A program made the position numbers and the translations under genes. A stretch of DNA of 64,000 bases from Odiellus spinosus (lineage: Eukaryota > Arthropoda > Arachnida > Opiliones > Phalangiidae), in assembly GCA_963920705.1 (NCBI GenBank), contig OY987230.1, forward strand, positions 20,113,320-20,177,319. The letters run 5' to 3'. This document shows positions 23,405 to 35,575 of the stretch, piece by piece (the stretch's first letter is position 1; each line of letters starts with the position of its first letter). The notes beneath the pieces are model-generated. The model saw only the letters and a program-made list of their open reading frames with translations, ran no database searches and was not told the origin of the DNA.

Positions 23405-24309
23405 AAATTTTTAAATAAATATTAAACTAATAGTACTAATTTTTAAATAAATATGAAATTAATAGTACTAATTTTTAAATAAATATGAAACTGATAGTAC
23501 TAATTTTTAAATAAATATGAAATTAATAGTACTAATTTTTAAATAAATATGAAATTAATAGTACTAATTTTTAAATAAATATGAAATTAATAGTACTAAT
23601 TTTTAAATAAATATGAAATTAATAGTACTAATTTTTAAATAAATATGAAATTAATAGTACTAATTTTTAAATAAATATGAAATTAATAGTATTAATTTTT
23701 AAATAAATATGAAATTAATAGTATTAATTTTTAAATAAATATGAAATTAATAGTACTAATTTTTAAATAAATATGAAATTAATAGTACTAATTTTTAAAT
23801 AAATATTAAACTAATAGTACTAATTTTTAAATAAATATTAAACTAATAGTACTAATTTTTAAATAAATATGAAATTAATAGTACTAATTTTTAAATAAAT
23901 ATGAAATTAATAGTACTAATTTTTAAATATGAAATTAATAGTACTAATTTTTAAGTAAATATGAAACTAATAGTACTAATTTTTAAATATGAAACTAATA
24001 GTACTAATTTTTCAATAAATATGAAACTAATAGTACTAATTTTTCAATAAATATGAAACTAATAGTACTAATTTTTAAATAAATATGAAACTGATAGTAC
24101 TAATTTTTAAATAAATATGAAACTGATAGTACTAATTTTTAAATAAATATGAAACTGATAGTACTAATTTTTAAATAAATATGAAACTGATAATACTAAT
24201 TTTTAAATATGAAACTGATAGTACTAATTTTTAAATAAATATGAAATTAATAGTACTAATTTTTAAATAAATATGAAACTAATAGTACTAATTTTTAAAT
24301 AAATATGAG
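23405..24309. repeat. 32-bp minisatellite, about 28 units
   Basis: The unit contains TAATTTTTAAATAAATATGA followed by AATTAATAGTAC. Subtypes with AAACTAATAG, AAACTGATAG, AATTAATAG or CAATAAATATG are clustered in blocks, and some units are 4 bp shorter (AAATATGAAA without AAAT). Blocks of subtypes are the expected outcome of repeated local duplication. Confidence 0.95.
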
Positions 24310-24394
24310 AATGAAAATATTTCTCCCACCTTCAGACTTAAAATTAATTTAGAATTTCAAATCATATTCTTTAATATTTAACTTATTAACCATT

Positions 24395-24525
24395 AATTAA
24401 AATAACTTTTAATTAAGAGACTTTTATTGTTGTTAGAAGGGTTGAAAAAGTGCGTGTGTGCTCGAAAGCTACCCAATAAAGAAAATTATTTTCAGGCTTG
24501 AATTATTGTTTTCTTAATTAAAAGT
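24395..24525. repeat. Small inverted repeat, possible MITE
   Basis: AATAACTTTTAATTAAGA and TTAATTAAAAGTTATT lie about 100 bp apart in inverted orientation. No target duplication was recognised. Confidence 0.4.
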
Positions 24526-24964
24526 TATTTAAAAAACTGGATATTAGAATACTAGAAATAATAAAAAATTAAAATCGTGTGTGAAATAAATTTTAATTTT
24601 AGACGGACAAAAGAAATTCCTTTTCTCCCAAAAGTTAATTTTAAAATGATTAAAAATTTATATTTGAGAAATAATGTAGGGATATTTTATAGTTACCGCG
24701 CTTGACAGTTTAAGTTTTCATCTCGTGTAAAGGTAGACTCCCTCGTATCTCCGTAGTTTATATATTTCTTAAACAATGGGGCTAAGCCTTGGCTTCTATT
24801 GTTAACGTAATCTTTTGGATGAAACCGTGAAACGAATGATAGAAAATCTATTCAAAAATACTTCGCACTCCGCTAGAAATTTACGAATGAATGTTTAGTT
24901 GAGTGAAATGATCAAATTTCAAACGGGCTGACGCGTTCGTAAGAGTTAATTCTTTTGTCCAAAT

Positions 24965-25035
24965 TCGGGAAAGCGCGCCAAAAAGCCCTCTTCACTGCCA
25001 AAACCCCGGGCGCGAGATATTTCCCGCGCTTTATA
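24965..25035. promoter_or_regulatory. CpG-rich patch with E2F-like sites
   Basis: GCGCGCCAAAAA (an E2F-type site on the minus strand) and TTTCCCGCGC lie about 45 bp apart, with CCCCGGGCGCGAGA between them, in otherwise AT-rich DNA. This could mark a promoter or be chance. No adjoining exon was recognised. Confidence 0.25.
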
Positions 25036-25239
25036 TTACTTAATAACGCTCGCGCCTAAAATGAGTTTCAACCACGAAGTTCAGCGAGAGATAAGAGTTA
25101 GGCTTAACAAATATGTCTAAAGTTGCGTTTTCACCTTTTCTTGACTATAATTGTCTTGCTTAATATATTTTTTTTAGCCATCAAGGGGAAAATGAAGATG
25201 AAAATTAGGACATTTCTCATTTATATAGATACTTTTCGA

Positions 25240-25425
25240 TAAAGGGGCAAAATAAAATTCTACCCCTCTTTCCCAGCTTTTCTTTCATTGCAGGGTTGCC
25301 AGGAGCTTGTGAGCGCAGTTCAGAACAAATCAGTTCCAAATCTGAACTTCTACCCTTTTTCTCTGCTTCATTTTACGCTCGCAAGTCGTTGGCAACACTG
25401 GGGGAATGGAATTTTACCATTTTAG
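25240..25425. mobile_element. Fold-back element R
   Basis: Left AATAAAATTCTACCCCT and right GGGGAATGGAATTTTACC are inverted. So are CAGGGTTGCCAGGAGCTTGT and the mirror of GCAAGTCGTTGGCAACACTG, and the GTTCAGA and TCTGAAC words nearer the centre. It is non-coding and the boundaries are approximate. Confidence 0.55.
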
Positions 25426-25819
25426 TGAAAAATATGTATATGAAAACGCCATTTTAAATATTTCAATTACGTTCGTTCGTGTGAGGAAGATCCTATATGT
25501 TTCGTACTCTCTGAAATTTCAAGTTGAAACGAATTTCATCTCCATTGAGTCAGGCTCTTAAGCTTCGCTCGTGCCCTCTTTCATTCTTTTGTGTGTATTT
25601 TAAGGACATTCAGGAAAAACTCTAATAATGGCGAATTTCGTTCTATAATTACTCAGTTTCCTAAACTAGGTTTGCTACCACCCTCCTATATTCTTGAGCC
25701 TCCCTCGTTTCATATTTTAGCAATCTTTCAGAGTAGATTACTCTCACTTTGAGCTAGAGTGTTTTCATTTCTACCAGAAGGAGACAACTCAACAGGAGGG
25801 AAGTGGAACTCTAATCTAG

Positions 25820-26050
25820 GGTTAAACTATTAATGATGGACCGTTATCTCAATGGATAAAGTTTAATAACCATCCTCTAAAGGCAAACAATGCATTCAAA
25901 AGAAGGTGCGCGTCTGCTTAGTCTTTATTCACAGCAGCAACGCGCGAGGTTTTGTTAATTACTACTTTGCACGCATTGCTTGACGTTAAAGGACTCTAAT
26001 TATGAACGCCAGGTCTATTAAGATTGAGGTGTCCATTATTAATAGGCCTA
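25820..26050. mobile_element. Family D fold-back element, copy D3, diverged
   Basis: The core starts CATCCTCTAAAGGCAAACAA and ends TTGACGTTAAAGGACTCTAA. The inner GCGCGTCTGCTTAGTCTTTA and TTTTGTTAATTACTACTTT match the other D copies. The outer arm has GTGTCCATTATTAATAGGCC. Confidence 0.7.
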
Positions 26051-26353
26051 GACAAAACCAACTGTATGAAGATATAGGGTCACACTTCTATTCTTATCTC
26101 CTTCTACTACAAGCTATTCCCTAATGCTTCTCTAATTGAAGACTCTGGTTTTAGAAATTTCTGAATGTCAGAGTTTAGAGAGCAGTCTATTTTAGATCGC
26201 GAGCTGCCTCATACATTCACACTATAGCTCCTAGGTTTTTGAATTCTTAGGAAAATGTGCGCCAAAAATCCATATCTCTAGTTGGCTAGACTATCTGGAT
26301 ACCGAGACAATATATAAAGACAATATATAGAGACAATAATCAAGAACCAAATG

Positions 26354-26710
26354 TTCTTTAAATTCTCCAATCCCCCAACAAATCTTTAAATTCTCCAATC
26401 CCCCAACAAATCTTTAAATTCTCCAATCCCCCAACAAATCTTTAAATTCTCCAATCCCCCAACAAATCTTTAAATTCTCCAATCCCCCAACAAATCTTTA
26501 AATTCTACAATCCCCCAACAAATCTTTAAATTCTCCAATCCCCCAACAAATCTTTAAATTCTCCAATCCCCCAACAAATCTTTAAATTCTCCAATCCCCC
26601 AACAAATCTTTAAATTCTCCAATCCCCCTACAAATCTTTAAATCCTCCAATCCACCAAAAGAACTTTAAAATCTCTAATCCGCCAACAAAACTTTAAATT
26701 CTGGAATCCC
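26354..26710. repeat. 28-bp minisatellite, about 12 units
   Basis: The unit contains CTTTAAATTCTCCAATCCCC followed by CAACAAAT. Units are nearly identical on the left and diverge at the right end (GGAATCCCC). The strand composition is strongly skewed, with C almost absent from one strand. Confidence 0.95.
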
Positions 26711-28400
26711 CAATTTGTCGATGCACTTATCTGATTTTTCTCGTGCAACTTCTATTTTTACTTACGATGATGATGATGATGATGATGACATTTAAGTATT
26801 TCCGTTCGTTTTCTAATTAAGATAGACATATTTTTAATGTTTTTTTTTTTTTGACTGATGATATAAATGCCACGGTACGTCAACTTTGATTTATCGTTTC
26901 CAGGGTTAAAAACTAATTAAAAATGTGTTAACATCGCCCTTGCCAGGCTCTTGTTATTTTAAATTTCAACAATGTAAGGTCTAGGTCATAGATTGTGTTT
27001 AGATTTCAGTGAACAATAAGTGTTCACCTATAAGGAAATTAATCACACCCTGATATGAATCAATCGTATTTCTTTTTATATCATTCAGAGAGATAGAGCC
27101 AATATAATCAAAGGCTATATTTTGATCGCGATATACTTAACGCATCAAAACTTGACCAATGAGAGAGAGAGGGAGGGGTTGATGATATAATAATTTAAGA
27201 AACGTTCTGTATAAATTATTAATTACTTGCAATCTAATTAGCGCTGTCGAAGGCAGGTAATTTAAAATATTCCACGTTTAATTCCATCACTACTATGTCA
27301 AATTAACAGATTACTATCGAAATTTATATTTCTTTGAGACAAAATGTAACTATTGGTTCATGACCTTATATCTAACATCCCAACCTTTTAAAAACATTAT
27401 TTAATTACATGAAACAGAAAAAAGCTTTCCTTTATATTGCTTTTACTTATTTTTTCAAATAAAAGCAACGCATACTGAAGCTATCGAACGAGTGTAGCGA
27501 ATGCACTTAAATTTATCATCCCAAAGTACTTTTCTTTCATTGTTTGAATTTCTTTAGACGAAGTTCTTCCTTCGAAGCGGGTTGGGAATAATTACGATAA
27601 TGCAAAGAGAGAGCTTTTATTTTTTCATTAAGTTAACGGATTTCTAAGAAAAACTTTGCAGCCTAGGTTTGATATTAAATTTACGTCAAATCCATAGTTT
27701 TAATGAGAATATTTCGGCCCTTTTTAAGATAGAAAATGGTTATAAAATAGGAAACAATTTTCCCCTTATAAAAGGAGATTATTGACGTTTGCTTGTTGAC
27801 GTTTTGCAGAAATTTTTTTCCCCGCTTTTTGTGTTTTTAAAATGGGTGCATTAATCTAATTGGTTTAACGTTTATTTTATTTCAATGTCATTCAATTTTA
27901 AAACAAAATTTCAATATTTTTGGAATATTGTACCTAAGGTTCAAGGTTGCTTAACTCTAAGAGGTGAACTATTAGCTGAAATGAAGTATTTGTTTTTTAA
28001 ATAAACCCCATAATTTTTTAAATCATAGCATTTAAATTTATTGACAATTAAAATACCACCACCGAAAATCGTCTGCTACTAAATAAAACGTGCACGTAGA
28101 AGTATTTAACTTTAGATTTAAGTTCCCTGCTTTTTAGAAAAACTGCATTTAAAGCTTGAAAATCTTACCTAATCATCCTGGATTTTGCTGGTTTAGCTAA
28201 CGGATAAATCTGTCCGCTATTTTTAGCGATTACCGACAAGTACTGATCTCTGCTGTAAGGTTCCATAATCTTATTTTACACTCCCGGTCGTCGGAAGCGT
28301 CGTAAGGTGTAGCAAAGAATAAAAAATATAGTCTGGAGCCAAAAATCTCTTACAACATTTTGCGTATAGACTATCTTTGGCGTAGAATTTCTCGACTACT
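26711..28400. other. Intergenic stretch, no gene seen
   Basis: Only a short GATGAT run near 26768-26787 and ordinary AT-rich sequence were recognised. No exon with splice sites could be supported on either strand. Confidence 0.4.
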
Positions 28401-28454
28401 GATATATTTCTGTTTAATTTTATCTCTTATATATCAAATGGTTCGAAAAAAAAA

Positions 28455-28770
28455 CGTTTATTTCCCGCCTTTTTTCTGTCAATTTTAATAAATTCCACTT
28501 TTTGGCGCGAACTTTGCGCGCTTTATTAAAAAACCACGTGCTATTTTGGCGCGAGTTTCTCGCCCACGAACAAAGCCGTCGGTATTGCGCGACGTCCGAA
28601 GTCAGAGGATGAAAGAGTGGAGAGAGACGAGAGACGCGAAAGTTGCTCTCGTTCTCTGATCCCCGGGATGCTGAGGGAGAGGATATCACGCAAGGAGGAT
28701 TAAGTTTCGGAGAAGGCTATTGGAGTTGAATATGATCGTGTTGATTCAAAGGGGTTTCGATCGCGGGAAA
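28455..28770. promoter_or_regulatory. Candidate CpG-rich regulatory region with E2F-like sites
   Basis: Four E2F-type words lie in about 310 bp: TTTCCCGCC (28461), TTTGGCGCG (28501), TTTGGCGCG (28545) and CGCGGGAAA (28762). A CACGTG E-box lies at about 28535, and CpG is locally dense. An 89-aa minus-strand frame crosses the region but has no recognisable domain and is serine/arginine-rich as expected for GC-rich antisense DNA. No exon of a controlled gene was identified. Confidence 0.3.
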
Positions 28771-29675
28771 TAAAAAACAAAATATGATACGAGAAAAGAA
28801 AAAAAAAAAAAAAAAAAACCGAGTGATGATGTCAAGCAGCTCGCACTATCTCTCGCGTGAGTCGTGACGTCACCGAGATAGATCGAGAAAACTTTGAGAT
28901 TCATGCACTTGAATCCTAAGATTTCATTTTAAACTTGCGTGACCTTCATGATTTTAATTTAATATTTACCGATTTGTTTTGCGCAATCATATTCACCCTT
29001 TTTAAAATTGTAGGTAAAAATCGCTTAAAAATTTGCGTAGTGTGACCTTTAACCCTCTATTTAGAATTAATTAACCTGTTCTTTTTCTTCTTCTTTTAAA
29101 AAAGTTTATTTTGGTATTTTGGTCTATAAGATACAAAGTATGTCTTGGGAATATCCAAGGATCTTTGTAGTGTCAACACTCCAAGCGTAACCGGGTGAAT
29201 TGTTAAAGCTGGGAAGTTTCCTCTTCTATTTCTTTTTCATCTCTCATTTTTAATCTCGAGCGAGAATAGTTCGCAATGACATCACTGGCGGTTTGATACT
29301 CAATGTTAAATGTTATAGGTAATAAAAGTAGTTATGGTAAACTCTTCCCGTATATTATTCGCGATCTCTCCTATTTTCATCCTGCGAAGTTTCCTTCGAA
29401 AACGTTCTCTAGCCAAGCTCTTTCGCTGTTCTCGCTATCTGTAAATGTCTCTTCTCGTTAGAGAGATCCGAAGTGCGCCTCTTGGTCGCCTGGGAATAAA
29501 CTACGCGAAGAAAAGGACAGATCACGAATATATAGGGGACTCTAGCTTCTTGAAATTCGTACGAAGTTCTGTTAGAGGTAGAAGATATGTCCGGAATAGG
29601 AAACTTTTCGAAAACCCACAATTTTTTCACTGAAACTAATCTAAAGGAGTGAGTAATGCACCGAACATAAGATAG
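28770..29675. other. Intergenic stretch with overlapping chance frames
   Basis: A poly-A run lies near 28797-28818. Two frames overlap on opposite strands at 29409-29678 (89 aa) and 29445-29633 (62 aa). Neither has a recognisable domain, so at most one could be real and I support neither. Confidence 0.35.
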
Positions 29676-29679
29676 CAAT

Positions 29680-29895
29680 GGATCTGAAGATCAAAGGACT
29701 TGGCGTTCTTAAGCGTCCTCTAACGGCAAACAGTGCAGGCCAAAGTAGGATCTAACAAAACGCCTGCGCGTCTATTACAGCCAAGGACACGGTTTGATAA
29801 TTACTACTTAAAGTGCCTTGTACTGTTTTGAAGTTAGGGGTCGCGTATGAATGCCAAGTTTTGTTATTTATATATTAAGATAAGTGTCCATTGTT
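29680..29895. mobile_element. Family D fold-back element, copy D4
   Basis: The core starts AAGCGTCCTCTAACGGCAAA at 29711. The mirrored end is degraded (GAAGTTAGGGGTCGCGTATG). The inner AACAAAACGCCTGCGCGTCT and the outer AAGTGTCCATTGTTAATAGG agree with the family. Confidence 0.65.
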
Positions 29896-29899
29896 AATA

Positions 29900-31125
29900 G
29901 GCTTAGCTAAAACCAAGGACGAAAGTGCATTTCGATGATGAAACTCTCATACGAGTCGAGAGTATCGCTGTCGACTCGCTTATACTTTTATGTTTATTTT
30001 GACCGCTAGGTGTAAGGTCTTGAATCCTAATAAAATCCTTGATTATTATAATCAAGAACTACTCACCTCTCAGGTATCGTGCGCATGATTAAAGCGTAGA
30101 CATTATAAACCTTGTCTTTTCATATTCCCTTTAAGCGTAGTATAGGACGCAGTTAGTGTCGGTAGGGCGTACGCCATCCCCTGGAAAGAGCTTTAATTAA
30201 CAATATAACAAATTGTCCAATGGAGCGAAGAAACCACCCCTTTTTTTGCCATGCCTGTATATAGTTTTCCCCGGGCCACAACTCGAAGTCGCTGGGTAAT
30301 AAGACCTAATAGATCGTTTGTATAGCTTTCGCTTTTCGATAGGCTGATGCCGGGAATGCCCTCCAGAGAGTCTCGGTGACTTTTTCTAAGTGCTATCCGT
30401 ATATATGCCTGCCCATTACTTCTGCTTTTCGACCCGATGCGTATATGTGTGGCCCGGGGTTGATTGAAAACGGATTTTATTGGAACCTAGAGATGTACTG
30501 GATATCGAAGTTCCTCTCTACGTTGCAACCTTTGAAGGAATGTAAATACTAATTGGAAAAGGCGGGTTTTGGACTGTAATTTAGATGCCTTTCAAGGCGG
30601 ACTGTAATTGAGCATAGTTGAATGCGTTTTCGCGACTAAATTGTCCTTCGTTTCCTTATGGGTTGCTGCAAGAACTAATTATAGTTTAATCTAAGAACGA
30701 AGCGAGATTGAATTGGATTGCAGTGTCGAGTAGTTAGGTTTCTCTCCTTCGTCCCAATCTAAAAGTATGGCTTCATTTAAACGTAGGGATATTCTACGAT
30801 TTCACAGATTAGTTCTTGGCTGCGCTGCACTGACTCCACGAGCCAATGTACCGCGATTGACTTTAATTATACCGGGAATGGAATAACCCTTTGAGTTATC
30901 CGATTTAATCTGTAGACCATGTTATTAACCTTGGTAATATCGTTAGTTTAATTGTTAAAAACATTAACTTAACGTCGACTGACTTGTAGGCGCCTGCGTG
31001 CTTGAGACATCTTCCCTGATACGCAACAACCTATTGACACGAAACAGCTTCCAAAAGTACAATTTGAGTTGTGTGATGAGGACGTCAACTAAATAAGAAA
31101 GTATCTGAACTTTAAAGGTACCTAG
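29900..31125. other. Moderately GC-rich intergenic block with a distant inverted repeat
   Basis: CCCCGGGCCACA at about 30271 and TGTGGCCCGGGG at about 30449 are perfect 12-bp inverted repeats about 165 bp apart, with weaker inverted similarity beyond. The block is less AT-rich than its surroundings. No exon or RNA gene was recognised. Confidence 0.4.
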
Positions 31126-31128
31126 GAC

Positions 31129-31370
31129 AATGGACATCTGTCTAAATAGGTAAAGATGAATATCAAAACCTGGCGTTCATGAGCATCCTCTAACGGCAAA
31201 CAATGCAGGCAAAAGTAGAAACCAAGAAACCATCTGCCTATTCTTTATCCATATAGCAGCCAAGGTTTTGCTAGTTCTTACTGTTTTGACCGTTAGAGGA
31301 CGCTTTTCAACGCCAGGTTTCGTTGATCATCTCCATCTAAGATGGATATCCATTGTTAACAGTCCTAGGT
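31129..31370. mobile_element. Family D fold-back element, copy D5
   Basis: The outer arms GGACAATGGACATCT and GATGGATATCCATTGTTAAC enclose the core 31182-31306, bounded by GCATCCTCTAACGGCAAA and CCGTTAGAGGACGCTTTTC. GGCGTTCA and AACGCCAGG lie just outside the core. It is the best-preserved D copy for the outer arms. Confidence 0.75.
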
Positions 31371-32266
31371 TAAGTCTTAAAAGTTCAGTCGATCGTTCAT
31401 TTTGTAATTTGATTTTGTAGTTATACTTTCAAATATATTTAAAGTTCTTACTTCTGATATTATTATAATCTCTCGTCTTCTCGGTCATAAAATAATAATT
31501 GCACCCTCATTATTAAACTTAATGGCGCAGTCGTGTCGCGGGGGTCATAAACCCATTTCCTCGCAATCAACAATGGAGATTTTACGCTCGAATTAAAGAA
31601 TCAAAATGTGGAAAATGTTAAGGCGCTTTGTTTCGCTTATATGCAAGCTCTTATTTCTTTAATTGGTACCAAAGATTCCCCTGGTCCTTTTGGAATTATT
31701 CATGTTCGTTTTAACCCGTGCACAATTTGGTGCATCTGGAAATATCAGGAAAAATTCACTGATAAAATATGTTGAAATCAGGGAAAATCGGATTTTCAAA
31801 TATTGTATCAACCAAGTTTTATTAGAGTTTCCTGTACTAATCATAGATTTAAATTTCCCAAACCTAGGGTTAATGAATACGCATTAGCTGATTTGAATCT
31901 GAGAAGTTGATTATGACGTCTAATGATTTTCAAGTTGGGTATTTCTTTTTCATATACGCATTATTGGTCGACGGAAGATGTTAGTTGCGTTGAAAGAAAC
32001 TTTTTCGACAGGAAACCACCCTTACCGAAAATTCTTTGTTCTCTTTAGAATTTTTTTTTTCTCTCTCATCTGATAGCTGAAGAATTCTTGCAAGCTTTGC
32101 TTCTAGCTTTCTAAGACTAATGTCTCGCGACGAGTTGATCGTTAAAATGCGCGAAGGGTTGCGTGGCGCTCGCTCTAGGGATCCTTTCACTCTCCTCTCG
32201 CGATCCCCAACCTCTAACAATCCCATCGCAGCCTCTCAGCATCCCATCACCAAGTTTTTTTTTTCT

Positions 32267-32345
32267 TCTCCCATTGGCGCGCGCTCTTGAGCTTCCTCTT
32301 CACCATATATACGCGGTTTCTTCGTAGATAAGGGTGTTGTTAGTT
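32267..32345 (+). promoter_or_regulatory. Promoter-like patch without a recognised gene
   Basis: CCCATTGGCGCGCGCTC (a CCAAT-type word beside a GC-rich block) is followed about 35 bp later by ACCATATATACGCGG, a possible TATA element. No downstream exon was recognised on the plus strand, so this is only a suggestion. Confidence 0.2.
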
Positions 32346-33785
32346 GGTAGTGGTTAGAATGATTACATTCCCTCGGTGTTCCGACTGTTCCGTCCCTTCG
32401 AGAGATTTTTTTTTATGTTATTCATGCGGGCTAAACTTTTGTTGTTATAAGGAGATTTGACATCCCATATATAATCTAATACCTTCGCCATGCACATTTC
32501 TTAAGCCGATAAGCTTTTACAGGGTTTACTGGCGTTTCTTAGATTAGCGGGGAAATCTTTGATTCAGATCAGTGTCTAGCTATGAATATTATTTAAAGGG
32601 AAAATAAAGCCAGACAATTAGTGTTTTTTTTTTTTCCTCATTTCTTTATCATTTGAATACTAAAAGTAGGTATAATTCTGGCCAATCATGAGATTTATTC
32701 GAATATTAAATTGTGTGATTTGCAAACAAAGAAAATATAGATAAGGAATTGAAAAATCTCTAGGTCCTTTCCATTCTGTATATGACAAAACCATTGGCTT
32801 CCTATCTGACTTCCGGTGGCTTTTGATTGGCAATTTCAAGGGGAACACAGCATAATATGATTGGTTCTAAACATTCGTTTGTTATTCTTAAAACTAAGGC
32901 TGTATGTTAGGGTTAACGTTGGCCCATGTGATATTTCTTAAATCTTGCCTGTACAAGTCATTCTTATTTTAACTAGTTATAGCACCTTAATTAATATGGT
33001 TATTATTTGAATTTAATACGTTTGGATTCTAGTAACTTGTTTATATATAAACCTTTATCTTGGGTTAATTACACCGGTATCCATTTAATTATTATCTGAA
33101 TTTACAAGTTGCATTAATTTAGACACAAACAATTAATAAAATATATGAATAACAGAAGATTCAGAGCGTAACAATAATTATTTAATTTTCTTGTCTTTGA
33201 ATCGATGTTATTCGTAATTTAATTTGTTTGATATAAATTATGATAATTAGGTTACTATTTTCTAATCAAATTGACCATTAGTTAATCTTCGAATTGAGTA
33301 ATCTTCTTTTAAGTTTACTCTAAAAACATCTGCGACCTTTTTCTTATTTCCGTTTTAAATGAATTTCTTTTTTTCTACGATTCTTTTCATCGCTGCCAGA
33401 CCCTAGAAAACGTAATATTTATTTTAATCTAAAAAGTAATGTATACAAAAAAGGTCCAACTACCGTAACGGTAAAATTCGCCCAAAAATTAGTTCCAAAT
33501 TTCTTGTTTTTCGGCCTAAAAATCTCCGATACGTTTTCAATTTTTTATTTTCACTTCTTGACCAAGGATATATTATTATTATTCGTATAAAGGCCTCAAT
33601 TAAAGTTTAATTTGTATTTTTTTTATAAGGTGTTAAATATTTGAGTTTTCGTACACAAACGTTCCATCTCTCGTTAACTTTAAAATGGGCTACTAGGCGA
33701 AAAATGATTTTTTTGCAGAGTTGTCGATTTTTTTTTTTTTTTTTTCTGCTTCGGTTGAATATCGTTACGTAATATCAAGGTAATA
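32346..33785. other. AT-rich intergenic stretch, no gene seen
   Basis: No exon, RNA gene or repeat relative was recognised. A run of about 17 T lies near 33730. Confidence 0.4.
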
Positions 33786-33790
33786 TCTTA

Positions 33791-34173
33791 AAGGGGGAAT
33801 GAAACCTAACCACAGGTGATTTTTTATCGATTCCATATAGTTTAAATACACTTAATCCGTCAGTAAAGAAAAATTACAAATTTATATTAAACTAGAAATA
33901 AATTTAGAACTTATCATCAAAATAGGCTTAGCTGGATTCATGGAGATTCAGAATTTATTCAAATTGATGGATCAGGGACCAATTGAATGTTATTAGAAAT
34001 CTCATAGAGATCTCGCCTTAACAATGGGCCTTGCTGATTGGTCGCTTGACCCATCAAGGCGAAGAAATTTAGATTCTCCATGAATCCAGCTAAGCCTATT
34101 TTCAGGGTAAGTTTTAAATATATTTCTAGTTAAATATTTGTTAGTAGATTAGGCCTATTTAAACGATTAGGAA
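33791..34173. mobile_element. Family A MITE, copy A5, right end missing
   Basis: The left end is TA followed by AAGGGGGAATGAAACCTAA. The arms and central palindrome are present. The right arm carries one copy of the 36-bp segment that is amplified in A4 (ATATTTGTTAGTAGATTAGG at about 34133). It stops at AACGATTAGGAATCC, so the terminal 20-30 bp are lost. Confidence 0.82.
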
Positions 34174-34873
34174 TCCATATTTAAAACTCTAAATTTACTA
34201 ACTTCATCGTCAAAAACCTTAATTTAAGTTAAAAATAATTTCATATCACCTTTAAAAAAATTCTCAGACTTTGAAAATATTAAATTTTGAAACAATTTTG
34301 AACGCCAGGACCCGTGCCAGGACCTTCATAAATCATTCATATCGACTACTTAGTCTGCCTTTACTTTCCGATGTCCCCTTTTTCGAAGGCATAGGGGTCG
34401 CGTAAGATGTGGATGGTTTAGCAGCGCGCCAATTTTCTCGGAAAGACTTAGAAGGGAATTTTGTAATTTTATTCCCTTATTACATGCTAATTCCATACCG
34501 CCCCCCTCATCCTTTGATATATTTTGAATATAAACAGATACGGGAGGGAGCTGGTTAAAATTACCACTTATATTAATTTGTAAGAACCCTTTTTAGGCCC
34601 GTTGTAAACCGTTATATTTTGGAAACTAGAAAATTGTGGAAATACGAAATTTGGGAGTTAGTTGAAGGCATATCCCGTGGGAGTAGAGTTTAAAATCGGT
34701 AATTAACCGCTAAATTACCAGCGTAATTTGCTCTGTTAAAGTTACCAATTTCATTTATAAAACGTTTTGAATCTAAAGCCAACAAATTGATAAAAGAGGT
34801 CGAAATTGAATTTCAAATACAAAATATTTTGTAAATACCAACTTTTAGATCTCTACAATGGAATTCATTTTAT
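34174..34873. other. Intergenic stretch with a repeat relative of the window start
   Basis: Positions 34693-34820 are a diverged copy of 115-250 (shared AATCGGTAATTA and AAAAGAGGTC words). No gene was recognised. Confidence 0.4.
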
Positions 34874-35210
34874 CAGAAGCCGATGAAACCCTCCTTTGAA
34901 GTCTATTACTCCCGGGTCTTGTCTACCCCTCTCTGTATGGGTTAGTTTCAAAAAGCGCGTTTCGTACGCCTCCTAACGGTAGATATTTTCAGAGCGGGAG
35001 TTCGTCGAGCGAATATCTCTAGCAGCCTTGGAGAACGTCAAAAAAACGTCGTCGTTTGTGGAGAGAGAGAATTTCCAATTTTCCGTAGACAGGGGGGTAT
35101 GAAGTAGGCCCCTCCGATCTCATAAAAACGTGAATTTTACCCATACAGAGAGGCGCGCTATATGGAACATTAGAGTAGTAGACTTCAAAGGAGGGTTTCA
35201 TCGGCTTCTG
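34874..35210 (+). mobile_element. Family E MITE, copy E3, with 7-bp target duplication
   Basis: Bounded by perfect ATTTTAT duplications (34867-34873 and 35211-35217). It has the full length of 337 bp, with ends CAGAAGCCGATGAAACCCTC and its complement. It lies about 360 bp downstream of the UreG stop codon. It is non-coding. Confidence 0.9.
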
Positions 35211-35569
35211 ATTTTATCATAATAATTTTGTACCTTAAACGAAACCTATTTTATGTGCGAAGGGCCTTAAATCTTTCATTTTTCTTTTGAAGTTTCAAAT
35301 CGCCCTCAACTTCAGTTATTTTAAATTAAAATTTATTCTCAATGATAACCTCAATATAAGAACATAAAACTGTTTTGTTGAAAATCGAGGTTAAATTATA
35401 ATTTTTAATTAAAATTTCTGAGGAATTGACAAAATGCGAAAAGCTGTTAAAGTCACAGAAGAATTTAAATTTTATTTTGAATGAATCCTATTTAATTTTA
35501 AATATTACAAAAATAGTTTAATTGTTCATAACTTGGTTTTTGTACTTTGACATGGCAAAAAATATATAT

Positions 35570-35575
35570 TTTATT
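35570..35575 (-). terminator. Possible poly(A) signal of UreG
   Basis: AATAAA overlaps the TAA stop codon of the last UreG exon. Its position would make a very short 3' UTR, and no better signal was seen in the next 100 bases. Confidence 0.4.

Noticed and set aside
16158-24309. Minisatellite arrays as CRISPR arrays
   Set aside because: Units are contiguous with no unique spacers, and the genome is eukaryotic.
28420-28689. 89-aa minus-strand frame as a gene
   Set aside because: No recognisable domain or splice context; it crosses a CpG-rich block where long frames occur by chance.
29409-29678. Overlapping 89-aa and 62-aa frames on opposite strands
   Set aside because: No domain, no partner exons, and the two exclude each other.
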